From: CAVPLM01 sp963713545
Lineage (GTDB): Bacteria; Actinomycetota; Thermoleophilia; RBG-16-64-13
DNA: 64,000 bases
Direction: 5' to 3'
NCBI GenBank assembly: GCA_963713545.1
Contig: CAVQME010000010.1
Coordinates: 124,001-188,000, forward strand
Part shown: positions 37,541-46,414 of the stretch, piece after piece
How positions within the stretch are numbered: position 1 is the stretch's first letter
Layout of the letters: every line of letters begins with the position of its first letter
Position numbers and translations under genes: made by a program
The notes under the pieces: generated by a model
Told to the model about the DNA's origin: nothing
Database searches by the model: none
Seen by the model: only the letters and a program-made list of their open reading frames with translations

Positions 37541-38761
37541 TCATCCAGCCAGACCCAGCCGGTTGACCACCCGGCCGAAACCTTTGAACTCCAGGTCGAT
37601 CGCCGCGTAAGGGCACACCTCGTGACAGCAATAGCAGCGGATGCAGAGATCGTCATTCACTTTCGCGACCTCGTCGCCGATGCTCATCGCTCCGGTGGGG
37701 CAGGCCTGCTCGCACGACGCGCACCGTGTGCAGCGCTCTTTCTTTGGACGCGGCATGGGAGTGAAGCCTCCCCGCAGAACCGGCCGGGAGAGCCGCTCCA
37801 CCAGTCCCACCGGGCTATCGCCGCGTTCCCGGGCCTGGCGCGCCGGCAGTTGGAAGTCTGGCACCTGCAGGTCGGCCACCGGCACCCCAATGGTGTCGAC
37901 ATCTGCCGCGCGCCCGCTCCACAGACCGTTTTCGCGGGCGGCCACGAGCACCGGCACCGCCGCCGGGTCTATATGGGCGATGCGGCAACACACAGCGTCG
38001 ATCAACACCGTGTCGATGCCCGCCAGTAGGAAGCCCAAGGGCCGGGGTTTGCCGGCCGTGCCGGGCCCCTTGCCTTCCAGGCCGACCACGCAGTCCATGA
38101 TACTCAGTCGGGGATGCACGAAGGCCGCCACATCCAGAAGCATCTCGCCGAAACGCACCGGGTCGGCGAATTTACCGTGGTATCCCACCTTGTTGAGCCC
38201 CGGGATGACTCCGAAGAGGTTCTTGGTAGCTCCGGTGAACGTCTGGAAGGTGTGGGTCTTGAACTTGCATAGGTTGATGACCCCGTCGGCCTTGAGGATC
38301 GGGTCCATCACCTCGAACCGCCGCACCAGACGACCCTCGGCGTGGGAGACCGATGAATAGCCCGTGTCGAGGTTGAGCTCGAAACCGTGGCGCTCGGCCG
38401 CCTCGCGGTAGCCGGTCTTGCGATAGACACGGTCGATCAGCGCCCGAGTGTGGACGATCCCCGAACCTGGGCTTTCCACCACGATCGGAACGGCTCCGAC
38501 CTGCCGCACCTCTGCAGCCACGGCCGCTACTACGGCTGGATGGGTGGTGATGGCCAGCTCCGGGGCCGTACCAAGGAGGAGATTGGGTTTCAGCGCGATG
38601 CGTTCGCCGGGTAGCACGAACGCCGCCATGCCTCCTAGCGGGGCCATCACCCGACGCAGGGCGGCTCGCACCGCCTCGAACTCGTAGTCGGTGCAGCGCG
38701 TGGCTACCACCGGCATCTGCTCCGGGCCTGTATGCACGTACGGCGTTCCGCCGTCTTCCAT
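37541..38761 (-). CDS. DUF362 protein with two 4Fe-4S clusters
   Basis: 406 aa. The N-terminal DUF362 domain (about residues 40-300) has ALKPNLLLG, VESPGSG, INLCKFKTHTFQTFTGATKN and LFGVIPGLNKVGYHGKF. The C-terminal ferredoxin domain carries CTRCASCEQACP and CIRCYCCHEVCP, two full CxxCxxCxxxCP motifs. DUF362 proteins are common in anaerobes and probably handle electron transfer or cofactor chemistry; none of the function is proven by this sequence. The ATG at 38761 has GAGGAGG 5 nt upstream. Confidence 0.88.
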   Translation of the reverse strand: MEDGGTPYVHTGPEQMPVVATRCTDYEFEAVRAALRRVMAPLGGMAAFVLPGERIALKPNLLLGTAPELAITTHPAVVAAVAAEVRQVGAVPIVVESPGSGIVHTRALIDRVYRKTGYREAAERHGFELNLDTGYSSVSHAEGRLVRRFEVMDPILKADGVINLCKFKTHTFQTFTGATKNLFGVIPGLNKVGYHGKFADPVRFGEMLLDVAAFVHPRLSIMDCVVGLEGKGPGTAGKPRPLGFLLAGIDTVLIDAVCCRIAHIDPAAVPVLVAARENGLWSGRAADVDTIGVPVADLQVPDFQLPARQARERGDSPVGLVERLSRPVLRGGFTPMPRPKKERCTRCASCEQACPTGAMSIGDEVAKVNDDLCIRCYCCHEVCPYAAIDLEFKGFGRVVNRLGLAG

Positions 38762-38962
38762 CGATCCTCCTCACCCGTGATTCCCGGGGGATCCGCGACC
38801 ATTCCGGTCGGTTCCGTAGCTCTCGTAGCCGTAGCAGTCGAAGATGGCCACGGCGTCTTGCCTCTGTCAGGCTGTTATTCTATCCCGCAAAGGGGCACGC
38901 CCGCTCGGGAAGACCGCCGACAAGGCGCCTCGACAACAGCCTCAACAGGAGGTCCACCGCCC

Positions 38963-39688
38963 ATGGCAGCCATGACCTTCGCCAGCACGCTTCTGGAGAA
39001 GATCCCGCGCAGCAGTGACACCACCAGTTATCGCTTCTCTCGACCCCCGGACTACACCTTCACAGCCGGGCAGTGGTATACCATAGCCATCCCCTCGCCC
39101 GACGGGCCGCTCGACCACCATTTCAGCCACGCCGACTCCCCCACTGAATCGTTCGTGGAACTGACCACGCGGCTCACCGGATCGGATTTCAAGAACACTC
39201 TCGACGCCCTGCCGATCGGGGCGGAGGTGGAGATAGAGGGTCCGTATGGCCGCTTCCTCTTCGGATACGACACGCCCAGGATTGCCTTCCTTACCGGAGG
39301 CATCGGGGTGACTCCCGTGCGCAGCATGTTGCGGTACCTCACAGACACCGACGGCGCCGGGAGGATAACGGGGCAAGAACTTGTCGTCTTCTACGGCAGC
39401 ATGACCGAGGACGGTATCGTCTACAAGGAGGAATTCGACGAGTTCGAGCGGAGAATCGCCGATCTGCGCGTCATCCATGTGATCACTAAGCCTGCCGAGA
39501 GCTGGAAAGGCCACGGCGGGTTCATCAACGCCGAGATCATCCGGGCCGAACTAGCCGATCCTCGGACCTGGACCTACTACATCGTCGGGCCGCCGCCCAT
39601 GATCACGGCTATGGACAAGGTCATGGGCGAATTGGAGATTCCCAAGAATCAGACAGTGGTCGAGAGCTTCGCCGGCTATTCATCCTAG
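38963..39688 (+). CDS. Flavin/NAD(P)H oxidoreductase of the ferredoxin-reductase family
   Basis: 241 aa from the ATG at 38963 (AGGAGGT 9 nt upstream). The FAD-binding beta-barrel has DYTFTAGQWYTIAIPSP, then GPYGRFLF. The nucleotide-binding half has AFLTGGIGVTPVRSMLRYL and the C-terminal YYIVGPPPMITAMDKVM. The canonical RxYS/T FAD motif is replaced by HHFSHAD. No iron-sulfur domain is attached, so it needs a separate electron partner. The pabB-pabC gene begins 6 nt after its stop. Confidence 0.87.
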   Translation: MAAMTFASTLLEKIPRSSDTTSYRFSRPPDYTFTAGQWYTIAIPSPDGPLDHHFSHADSPTESFVELTTRLTGSDFKNTLDALPIGAEVEIEGPYGRFLFGYDTPRIAFLTGGIGVTPVRSMLRYLTDTDGAGRITGQELVVFYGSMTEDGIVYKEEFDEFERRIADLRVIHVITKPAESWKGHGGFINAEIIRAELADPRTWTYYIVGPPPMITAMDKVMGELEIPKNQTVVESFAGYSS

Positions 39689-39693
39689 CGGGC

Positions 39694-41673
39694 ATGTCGC
39701 TTCCTCGCGGACCGGGGACTGTTCTCTTCACGGGTGGCGGCTGGCTGCGCCACCAGCGTGATAGCGAGCACGGCCTCTCCGCTGGAGCCGCTTCTCTGCC
39801 TCGAAGCTGCGAAGGACGCCCCGGGGACGACATCCTGGTCCTCTCCGATCCCTGCCGGATCCTGGCCGCCAACACGGCCGACGAGGTCCCGACCCTCCTT
39901 GAGGAGATCGGCGCCGAGCAAGCCCTGGGTCGCTACGTCGCCGGCTACGTGGCCTACGAGGCGGGAGCGGCCTTCGGTCTGACCGTGAAGGCTGCCGAAT
40001 CCCTGCCCCTAGCGTGGATGGCTGTCTACCCCGCCGAGGCGGCGCGGCGTCTCTCCGGACCCGAGCGGGAAGACCTTTTCGCGGCTGTCGACACCTCCCG
40101 AGTGGCGCGCATCCTGGCCGGCACCCAACCGAAACTAAGCGTCTCCGAGCCAGAGTTCGTCCAGACGATAGGCCGCATCCGTGAACTGATCGCGGCCGGC
40201 GACACCTACCAGGTCAACTACACCGTCCGGGCCCGCTTCGACCTCGATGTCGAACCGCTCGATTACTTCCTGGCCATGGTGCTCAGGCAGTCCGTCCCCT
40301 ACGCCGCTTTCCTCGACCTGGGCGACGCTCAGGTCCTCAGCCTCTCCCCCGAGTTGTTTCTGAGACGCAAGGGCAGGCTGCTCGAGAGCATGCCGATGAA
40401 GGGGACCCGGCCCCGGAAGGACGACCCCGAAGGCGACGCGGCGCTCGCCGAGGAGCTGATCCGTTCGGAGAAGGACCGCGCCGAGAACCTGATGATCCTC
40501 GACATGGTGCGGAACGACCTCGGCCGGGTGAGCCGGGCGGGCAGCGTCCAAGTGCCGGCCCTGTATTCGGTGGAGCCGTACCGGACCGTCTGGCAGATGG
40601 CGAGCACCGTGACCGGCCGGGTACGCAGAGACGCCACGCCGGCGGAGATCCTCGCGGCCACCTTCCCGGGCGCCTCGATCACGGGAGCACCCAAGCACCA
40701 CACCATGGAGATCATCGCGGAACTGGAGACTGAGCCCCGGGGCGTCTATACCGGCACGGTCGGCCTGTTCCTTCCGGGGAGCGACTTCACCTGCAATCTG
40801 GCCATCCGCACCCTCGTGCGCCAACGCGGCGCCTTCCGACTGGGCGTCGGGGCCGGTATGGTCTGGGATTCCGACCCTCTGGACGAGTACGAAGAGACCC
40901 TGACCAAGGCGACCTTCGCCCTGCCGCCGACCGGCAGCCGGTGGGAACCGGCTCCGCCGGATGAACGGGTCCGGGCCCACTCCATCGGACTATTCGAGAC
41001 CTTGTTGCTGGAGGCGGCCGGCGCCAACGCGGATGCATCAGGTGACCGGCATCAGGCCGATCCCCCAGCGCGCTACCGGAACCTCGCCGAGCATCTCGAC
41101 CGGATGGAGGACTCGGCTCGACAGCTGAAGCTGAGTTTCGACCGCGACGCCGCCCAAGCCTGTCTCGTCGAGTTGGCCCGTGCGATTGAGGAGTCCGTGG
41201 TGGTCCGACTCACCCTCGACGTGGATGGGAGACTACACGCCACAGCCCGCCCACTCCCCAAGACGCAGCAGGAGCCGGTCTCCCTTCTGATCTCCCCATT
41301 TCGTACGGACCCTCTCGACCCTCTCCTCACCCACAAGACCACCGCCCGGCACCTCTACGACCGGGAATCCGAGCGGGCGCGAGCCTGCGGCTGCGCCGAT
41401 GCGCTCTTCTTCAACTACCTCGGCCGGGTCACCGAGGGTGCCATCACCAACATCTTCGTCCGCCACGGCAGCACCTGGGTCACCCCGCCGGTGATGGACG
41501 GGCTGCTGCCCGGCATCTGGCGTGCAGGCTTTCTCGGCACGACCGGGGCTTCTGAGCAGTCACTCACGCTTGACGACCTGCTCGGCGCCGATGAGATAGT
41601 CATCGGCAATTCGGTCCGCGGAGCGATGGGGGTGGGTACGCTGGTGGTCAACTGGTTGGAGGGTCTCGTGTGA
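39694..41673 (+). CDS. pabBC: Fused aminodeoxychorismate synthase component I and 4-amino-4-deoxychorismate lyase
   Basis: 659 aa, making p-aminobenzoate for folate. The N-terminal chorismate-binding domain (to about residue 410) shows AAGDTYQVNYTVRARFD, the catalytic MPMKGTRPR, ENLMILDMVRNDLGRV and TFPGASITGAPKHHTME. The C-terminal PabC domain has SIGLFETLLL, THKTTARHLYDR with the PLP lysine, and RVTEGAITNIFVR. A glutamine amidotransferase (PabA) is not fused and not in the window. The downstream methyltransferase overlaps its stop as GTGA. Confidence 0.93.
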   Translation: MSLPRGPGTVLFTGGGWLRHQRDSEHGLSAGAASLPRSCEGRPGDDILVLSDPCRILAANTADEVPTLLEEIGAEQALGRYVAGYVAYEAGAAFGLTVKAAESLPLAWMAVYPAEAARRLSGPEREDLFAAVDTSRVARILAGTQPKLSVSEPEFVQTIGRIRELIAAGDTYQVNYTVRARFDLDVEPLDYFLAMVLRQSVPYAAFLDLGDAQVLSLSPELFLRRKGRLLESMPMKGTRPRKDDPEGDAALAEELIRSEKDRAENLMILDMVRNDLGRVSRAGSVQVPALYSVEPYRTVWQMASTVTGRVRRDATPAEILAATFPGASITGAPKHHTMEIIAELETEPRGVYTGTVGLFLPGSDFTCNLAIRTLVRQRGAFRLGVGAGMVWDSDPLDEYEETLTKATFALPPTGSRWEPAPPDERVRAHSIGLFETLLLEAAGANADASGDRHQADPPARYRNLAEHLDRMEDSARQLKLSFDRDAAQACLVELARAIEESVVVRLTLDVDGRLHATARPLPKTQQEPVSLLISPFRTDPLDPLLTHKTTARHLYDRESERARACGCADALFFNYLGRVTEGAITNIFVRHGSTWVTPPVMDGLLPGIWRAGFLGTTGASEQSLTLDDLLGADEIVIGNSVRGAMGVGTLVVNWLEGLV

Positions 41674-42353
41674 ATGAAAACGGTTCCTCTCCGAGACCAG
41701 CGACGTATGCGAACCACCGACGCGATGTGGGGCACTTCGACCGCTGGGCAGCCAGCTACGACCGCAGTTGGACGCAGTGGATCTTTTTCGGACCGGTCCA
41801 CCAAGGGGTGGTGCGTGCCGCCGCGACCGTCGCGGCGGCGCCGACACGCCTTCTCGACGTCGGCTGTGGCACGGGCGCCCTTCTTCGCGTCCTTTGCGAG
41901 CGCTTCCCTGAGGCGGATCTCACCGGCGTGGATGCGTCCCCGCAGATGATCAGGATGGCCGTCGCCTCGAACCCGGCCCCGGAGCGGCTGCGGTTCGTCC
42001 AAGGCGCCGCCGAGGAACTGCCCTTCCCTGGCTCGCAGTTCGACCTGGTCGTCTCGACCATCTCGTTCCATCACTGGGCCGACCAGAGTCGCGGACTGGG
42101 TGAGGTAGCAAGGGTGCTTGCGCCCGGAGCGCCCTTCGTTCTCGCCGACCACTTCGCGACCCCTTTTCAGAGGATCTTCTTCCTGACCCCCGAACGAAGG
42201 CAGCGGTTCCACACTCAGCGGGAGATCGAGAGCATGCTCACTTGGGCGGGGCTGGGCGAGCACAGGTGGCACGATATCCACCGCATCGGACCGCTGCCTC
42301 TTGTCGCCGGCGTGACCGCGCGCAAGCCGCTTGCGAAACCAGCGCAGACTTGA
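41670..42353 (+). CDS. Class I SAM-dependent methyltransferase
   Basis: 227 aa, GTG start overlapping the pabBC stop by 4 nt. Motifs: FDRWAASYDRS (as in UbiE-like enzymes), LLDVGCGTGALLRVL (motif I), TGVDASPQMIRMA, and VVSTISFHHWADQSRGLGEV. It fits a small-molecule C- or O-methyltransferase. Translational coupling to pabBC suggests expression together, but a functional link to folate is not evident. Confidence 0.88.
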   Translation: MNENGSSPRPATYANHRRDVGHFDRWAASYDRSWTQWIFFGPVHQGVVRAAATVAAAPTRLLDVGCGTGALLRVLCERFPEADLTGVDASPQMIRMAVASNPAPERLRFVQGAAEELPFPGSQFDLVVSTISFHHWADQSRGLGEVARVLAPGAPFVLADHFATPFQRIFFLTPERRQRFHTQREIESMLTWAGLGEHRWHDIHRIGPLPLVAGVTARKPLAKPAQT

Positions 42354-42432
42354 CAGTGCTCCGCGCGAAGCGTACACGAGAAGGATCCAGGCAGTGGCGA
42401 AGCGCGCGCCCCGGCAGAACGACGGAGGATGA

Positions 42433-42729
42433 ATGAACGGCAGCCGGCAGCAACAGTGGGACGGGCCCACCCTTTCGATCAGTATCGATCCGGAACTGTG
42501 CAACGGCTGCCGGACGTGTGAGCTTGCGTGCTCGTTCCATCACACCGGATCGATGTCTCCGGAGCTGTCCAGCGTGCAGGTACGCCGATCGAACAGGACT
42601 GCTGCGATCAGGTGGTCGGTGACCTCCACGTGCGATCTGTGCGCGGGCGAAGAAGCGCCTTTCTGCCAGAAGTATTGTGGCTGCCGGGCCATCCGGCTGG
42701 AGCCGTCGGTGGCGGGAGTGGCACCATGA
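42433..42729 (+). CDS. Small ferredoxin-like 4Fe-4S protein paired with the aldehyde oxidoreductase
   Basis: 98 aa. Cysteine motifs CNGCRTCELACSF and CDLCAGEEAPFCQKYC can bind one or two 4Fe-4S clusters, in the form of the ferredoxin-like subunits found beside AOR-family tungsten enzymes. Its stop overlaps the next start as ATGA, so it is probably the electron acceptor subunit of the oxidoreductase. The start ATG at 42433 follows GGAGG 1 nt upstream, which is too close to be optimal; no better in-frame start is visible. Confidence 0.85.
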   Translation: MNGSRQQQWDGPTLSISIDPELCNGCRTCELACSFHHTGSMSPELSSVQVRRSNRTAAIRWSVTSTCDLCAGEEAPFCQKYCGCRAIRLEPSVAGVAP

Positions 42730-44658
42730 GCCGGCCTGGCGACCCCAGGTTCGAGATACGCGGCGGCCTGGCCGGAAGGATACTACGCGTCGATCTCACC
42801 AGGGGACGTATCCAGACGGAGGACTCCTCGGCCTATGCCGGACGATTCCTGGGCGGAAGAGCCGTCAACAGCCTCATCCTCCTGAGCGAAGTCCCATGCG
42901 AGACCTCGTGGTCTCACCCTGACAATCCCCTCATCTTCGGCGTCGGCTGCTTGGTGGGCACCCTCGCCCCTGCAGCCAACCGCGTCTCGATCGATACGAA
43001 GAACCCGTACAGCGGGGGGAAGGGCTCGGCCAACTTCGGCGGTGGTTTCGGACCCGAACTGAAGTACGCCGGCTTCGACCACGTGGTGATCACCGGGAGA
43101 GCAGCCAAGCCCTCGTACCTCTGGATCCACGACGGCACAGCCGAGTTGCGCGATGCCGCGAGCATCTGGGGCAAGACCACCTACGAGACGGAGGCGATCC
43201 TGCAGAGAGAGTTGGATGACGATCGCATCGAGATCGCGGCGATCGGCCCCGCGGGGGAGAACCTGGTCAGAAGTGCTTGCGTGATAGGCGGGCTCTTCAA
43301 GGCCGCCGGCGGGTGCGGAGTGGGGTGTGTCATGGGCAGCAAGAACCTCAAGGCTCTGGTGGCCCGCGGACACGGCTCCATCAGACCGGCCGACGGCGAA
43401 GCCTTCATGAGAGCAGTCGATGTCTGCCGGACCAAGATAGAGTCCTCCCCCAAGACCCCTGCCTGGAGAGAGGGCTGCATAAAAGCCTACTGCGCGCCCG
43501 AAAGCCCGTTCTGGGACATGGGGACGGACAGGGTAAGAAACGGCCAGGTCGGCAACTGGCCGCTGGAAAAGCGCACGAACCTGGCCGGCGAAGAGCGGGG
43601 CGTACTCAAGTACAAGAAACGCATAACCGGCTGCTTCGCCTGCCCCGCGGGCTGCAATCAATACTCGGAGATCACCGACGGACTCTATCGGGGAACGAAC
43701 GGCATCGGTTACTGGATCGGTTCGGCGATGTACTCGAGTCGTTTCGACGTGGACGACGCGGCTTCATCCATCAAGTTCCACCTTCTCTGTAACGAACTCG
43801 GTCTCGACGGCGATGCCTGCTCGACCGTGCTCTCCTGGGCGTTCGAATGCTACGAGAATGGCATCATCACCAAAGAGGACACCGACGGCCTCGAACTCCG
43901 CTGGGGGGACGGGCAGGCCATGAACCGCATGGTGGAGAAGTTGGCCTACCGCCAAGGGATCGGCGATCTGCTGGCGGAGGGTGGCGTGGAAGCCGCCCGT
44001 AGGCTGGGCAGGGGATCGGACGCCCTGCTCTCGGCCATGAAAGGGCAGGATACGGTCGACTCGTTCCGCATCCAGAAAGGTTGGGGGCTGGGGATCACGA
44101 CGTCGCCCTGCGGTCCTCGTCACCTCCGCGGATCCGTTGGGCGCGCCCACTCTCTGCGGCCCGCGGCACATCCCGCGAGACCCGACAGGCTACGAAAACC
44201 AACCGGAGGCGGTGTTCTGGCAGGTGCAGGCGAAGGAGATCGAAGACATCACCGGCATCTGCAACTACATGGGCACCTACTTCGGGGTGCGGGCGCTGGA
44301 GCCCGTGGACTACACCGAACTGACCCGCGCGGCATTGGGGATCGACATCTCGGAAGAGGAGTTCATGCGGCTGGGTCAAGCGGCCTACAACCTGGAGAAG
44401 GCCTTCAACACCATCCACGCCGGGTTCACGCGCGCGGACGACTACCCGCCGCCGAGGTACATGAAAGAGGCCGTCGATCGCGGTCCCTTCGCCGGCTTCC
44501 GGTGCGACGAGGAAAAATGGGACGAGATGCTCGACCGTTTCTACGAGTTGAACGGCTGGGACGTGGAGATCGGTCTGCAGACGCGCGCAGGACTGCACGA
44601 ACTTGGTCTTGACGACGTTGCGGCCATGTTGGAAGCTGCCGGTAGACTGATAGCGTGA
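42726..44658 (+). CDS. Tungsten-containing aldehyde:ferredoxin oxidoreductase (one frame break)
   Basis: About 643 aa. AOR-family features: GGLAGRILRVDLTRG at the N-terminus, GRAVNSLILLSEVP, GGGFGPELKYAGFDHVVITG (tungstopterin-binding N domain), and the cluster motif CFACPAGC. The frame breaks near 44130 after TSPCGPRHLRG and resumes as LGAPTLCGPRHIPRD; two bases are probably missing around GGATCCGTTGG. The enzyme would oxidise aldehydes to acids with reduction of ferredoxin, using a W or Mo bis-pterin cofactor. The exact subfamily and substrate cannot be fixed from sequence alone. Confidence 0.88.
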
Positions 44659-44840
44659 TGCGAGAGGAGGCGCTTTGCGATGGGGAACTTCCCCCGGCAG
44701 ACGAGACCGCAATCGGCGATCCCATCCGCGGCGCGATATGATTCGCCGCACCGTGCTGGTCCTCCTGCCTCGAGGGAACCGCCATGCACGGTGCCGCGAC
44801 AAAACCCTGACTTTATCCGCTCCGAACATGTGAGGTGAAC

Positions 44841-45266
44841 ATGCACCGTCTTTCCTGGATCACCCTGACGCTCGTCGCGGTCCTTGCTCTGGCCGGGGTC
44901 GTTGCCGCCGGTTGTGGAGACGACGGGCAACAACTCGACGGCACCTCGTGGAGACTCGAGGGCTGGTCGGTCAGCTCCCAATCCCCGGCGGACTTCAAAA
45001 TCACTGCGGCCTTCACCAGCGACCAGATCAGCGGCACCGCGCCGGTCAACACCTACAGCGGGGGCTATGCGGTCACCGCGGATGGCGGGTTCTCCGTCGG
45101 CGAACTGGCCCGCACCTTGATGGCCGGCTCCGAGCAAGATATGAAGGCCGAGGACACCTACTTCCAGCTGCTGGCTGAGGCCGAGGCCTACGAGACCGAC
45201 GGGGGGCAGCTCGTGCTGAGCGACGCCAACGGGAACGAGTTACTCATCTACGGCCCTCAGGAATGA
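44841..45266 (+). CDS. META-domain lipoprotein
   Basis: 141 aa from the ATG at 44841 (GAGG 6 nt upstream). The N-terminal helix ends in a lipobox-like AGVVAAGC (Cys near residue 25), so it is probably a membrane-anchored lipoprotein. The rest matches the META/HslJ domain: LDGTSWRLEGWSV, NTYSGGYAVTADGGFSVG, MKAEDTYFQLLAEAEAY and QLVLSDANGNELLIY. META proteins are small envelope proteins with roles in stress or motility in a few species; the role here is unknown. The 182 nt upstream show no convincing gene. Confidence 0.82.
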   Translation: MHRLSWITLTLVAVLALAGVVAAGCGDDGQQLDGTSWRLEGWSVSSQSPADFKITAAFTSDQISGTAPVNTYSGGYAVTADGGFSVGELARTLMAGSEQDMKAEDTYFQLLAEAEAYETDGGQLVLSDANGNELLIYGPQE

Positions 45267-45367
45267 GGGCCGCGCGGCCTTACCAGGCCTTCTTGACCGC
45301 AGAAAGGGCCCTGCTATGCTCTCTGAAGGTCCGCAGCTGACCCACGTCGATCCTCAGGTGTGGTGAG

Positions 45368-46414
45368 ATGGGCGAAGCCCTCAGAAGCCTGGGCAGGCTG
45401 ATCAAGAGCCTGTTTCGTCCACTCGCCCCCTTCGGCAGGTTGCTGAAGGAGGCGGTCGTAGGATTCATGACGCACAACGTCAGCCGCATGGCGGCCTCGA
45501 TCGCCTATTTCGGCGCTTTCAGCCTAGCCCCCATCCTGGTGATCGCGGTCACACTGGCCTCTCTGGTCTTCGGTAGGGCCGCCAGCGAGGGATTGGTCTT
45601 CGACCGGCTCGCCGAGACCTTCGGAGAGAGTACCGCCCGCTTCATCCAGTCCATGCTGGCGGCCATCTACAACAACAGCGGAGGCCTCACCGTTGCTACT
45701 GTGCTCGCGATCCTCCTACTCATGTGGGCGTCAACGCGCATCATAGGTTCCGTGCGGGGAGCCCTGAACGATATCTGGGGCGTTCCCGGGCACGGCGGCA
45801 CCGGCTTCCTGGGTTTCGTGTTTGGGAAGCTCATCGATCTGGGGTTCGTCATCGTGATCGGGGTCATGTTCGTGGCGGCGATGCTCGCCAACACAGCCGT
45901 GAGCGCCCTGACAAGCTACTTCTCGGACCTCCTCCCCCTGCCCGGCTGGGTCCTGCAGTTGATCGGGATCGTCTTCTCGCTGCTCGTGACCACGATCTTC
46001 CTGACGATCATCTTCCGCTATCTCCCCAACATCAAGGTCCGTTTCGTCTACATCCTCATGGGGGCGTGGGTCACGGCCGTCCTCTTCAGCATCGGCAACT
46101 ACGTGATCGGGCGCTATCTGGGGCGGACCAGTCCGGGGTCGACCTTCGGCGCGGCCGGCTCCCTGGCCGTGATACTGATCTGGATGTACTACTCGGCCAA
46201 CATCATCCTGTTCGGGGCGGAGGTCACCCGAGCCTATGCACGGCGAGGAAAGCTGCGAACAGCCCCGGAGAGCGCGGGCCAGTGCGGTTTCGATGGAGTC
46301 TCGGACGAGAGCACGGCCCTGGCGGGGCAGGCCGCCTTCGAAGGCATCCCGCCCGAAGCCAGAGACGACGTCCCCGAGGAGCTTGTCGAAACCCTACCTA
46401 GCCGCCCAGCTTGA
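45368..46414 (+). CDS. YihY/BrkB-family inner-membrane protein
   Basis: 348 aa with six hydrophobic segments (for example SIAYFGAFSLAPILVIAVTL, FVIVIGVMFVAAMLANTAV, VLQLIGIVFSLLVTTIFLTI). Family signatures are AASIAYFGAFSLAP, the small-residue motif STRIIGSVRGALNDIWG, and GAAGSLAVILIWMYYSANI near the end. Once misnamed RNase BN; its real function is unclear and transport has been proposed. The hydrophilic C-terminal tail of about 60 residues is acidic. Its 3' end overlaps the convergent aconitase 3' end by 17 nt. Confidence 0.9.
   Translation: MGEALRSLGRLIKSLFRPLAPFGRLLKEAVVGFMTHNVSRMAASIAYFGAFSLAPILVIAVTLASLVFGRAASEGLVFDRLAETFGESTARFIQSMLAAIYNNSGGLTVATVLAILLLMWASTRIIGSVRGALNDIWGVPGHGGTGFLGFVFGKLIDLGFVIVIGVMFVAAMLANTAVSALTSYFSDLLPLPGWVLQLIGIVFSLLVTTIFLTIIFRYLPNIKVRFVYILMGAWVTAVLFSIGNYVIGRYLGRTSPGSTFGAAGSLAVILIWMYYSANIILFGAEVTRAYARRGKLRTAPESAGQCGFDGVSDESTALAGQAAFEGIPPEARDDVPEELVETLPSRPA

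Noticed and set aside
44680..44838. A 52-codon plus-strand ORF with GGAGG 9 nt upstream, between the AOR and META genes
   Set aside because: The composition (Pro, Arg, Ser throughout) looks like a translated GC-rich spacer, without helix or motif. The RBS-like GGAGG could be chance.
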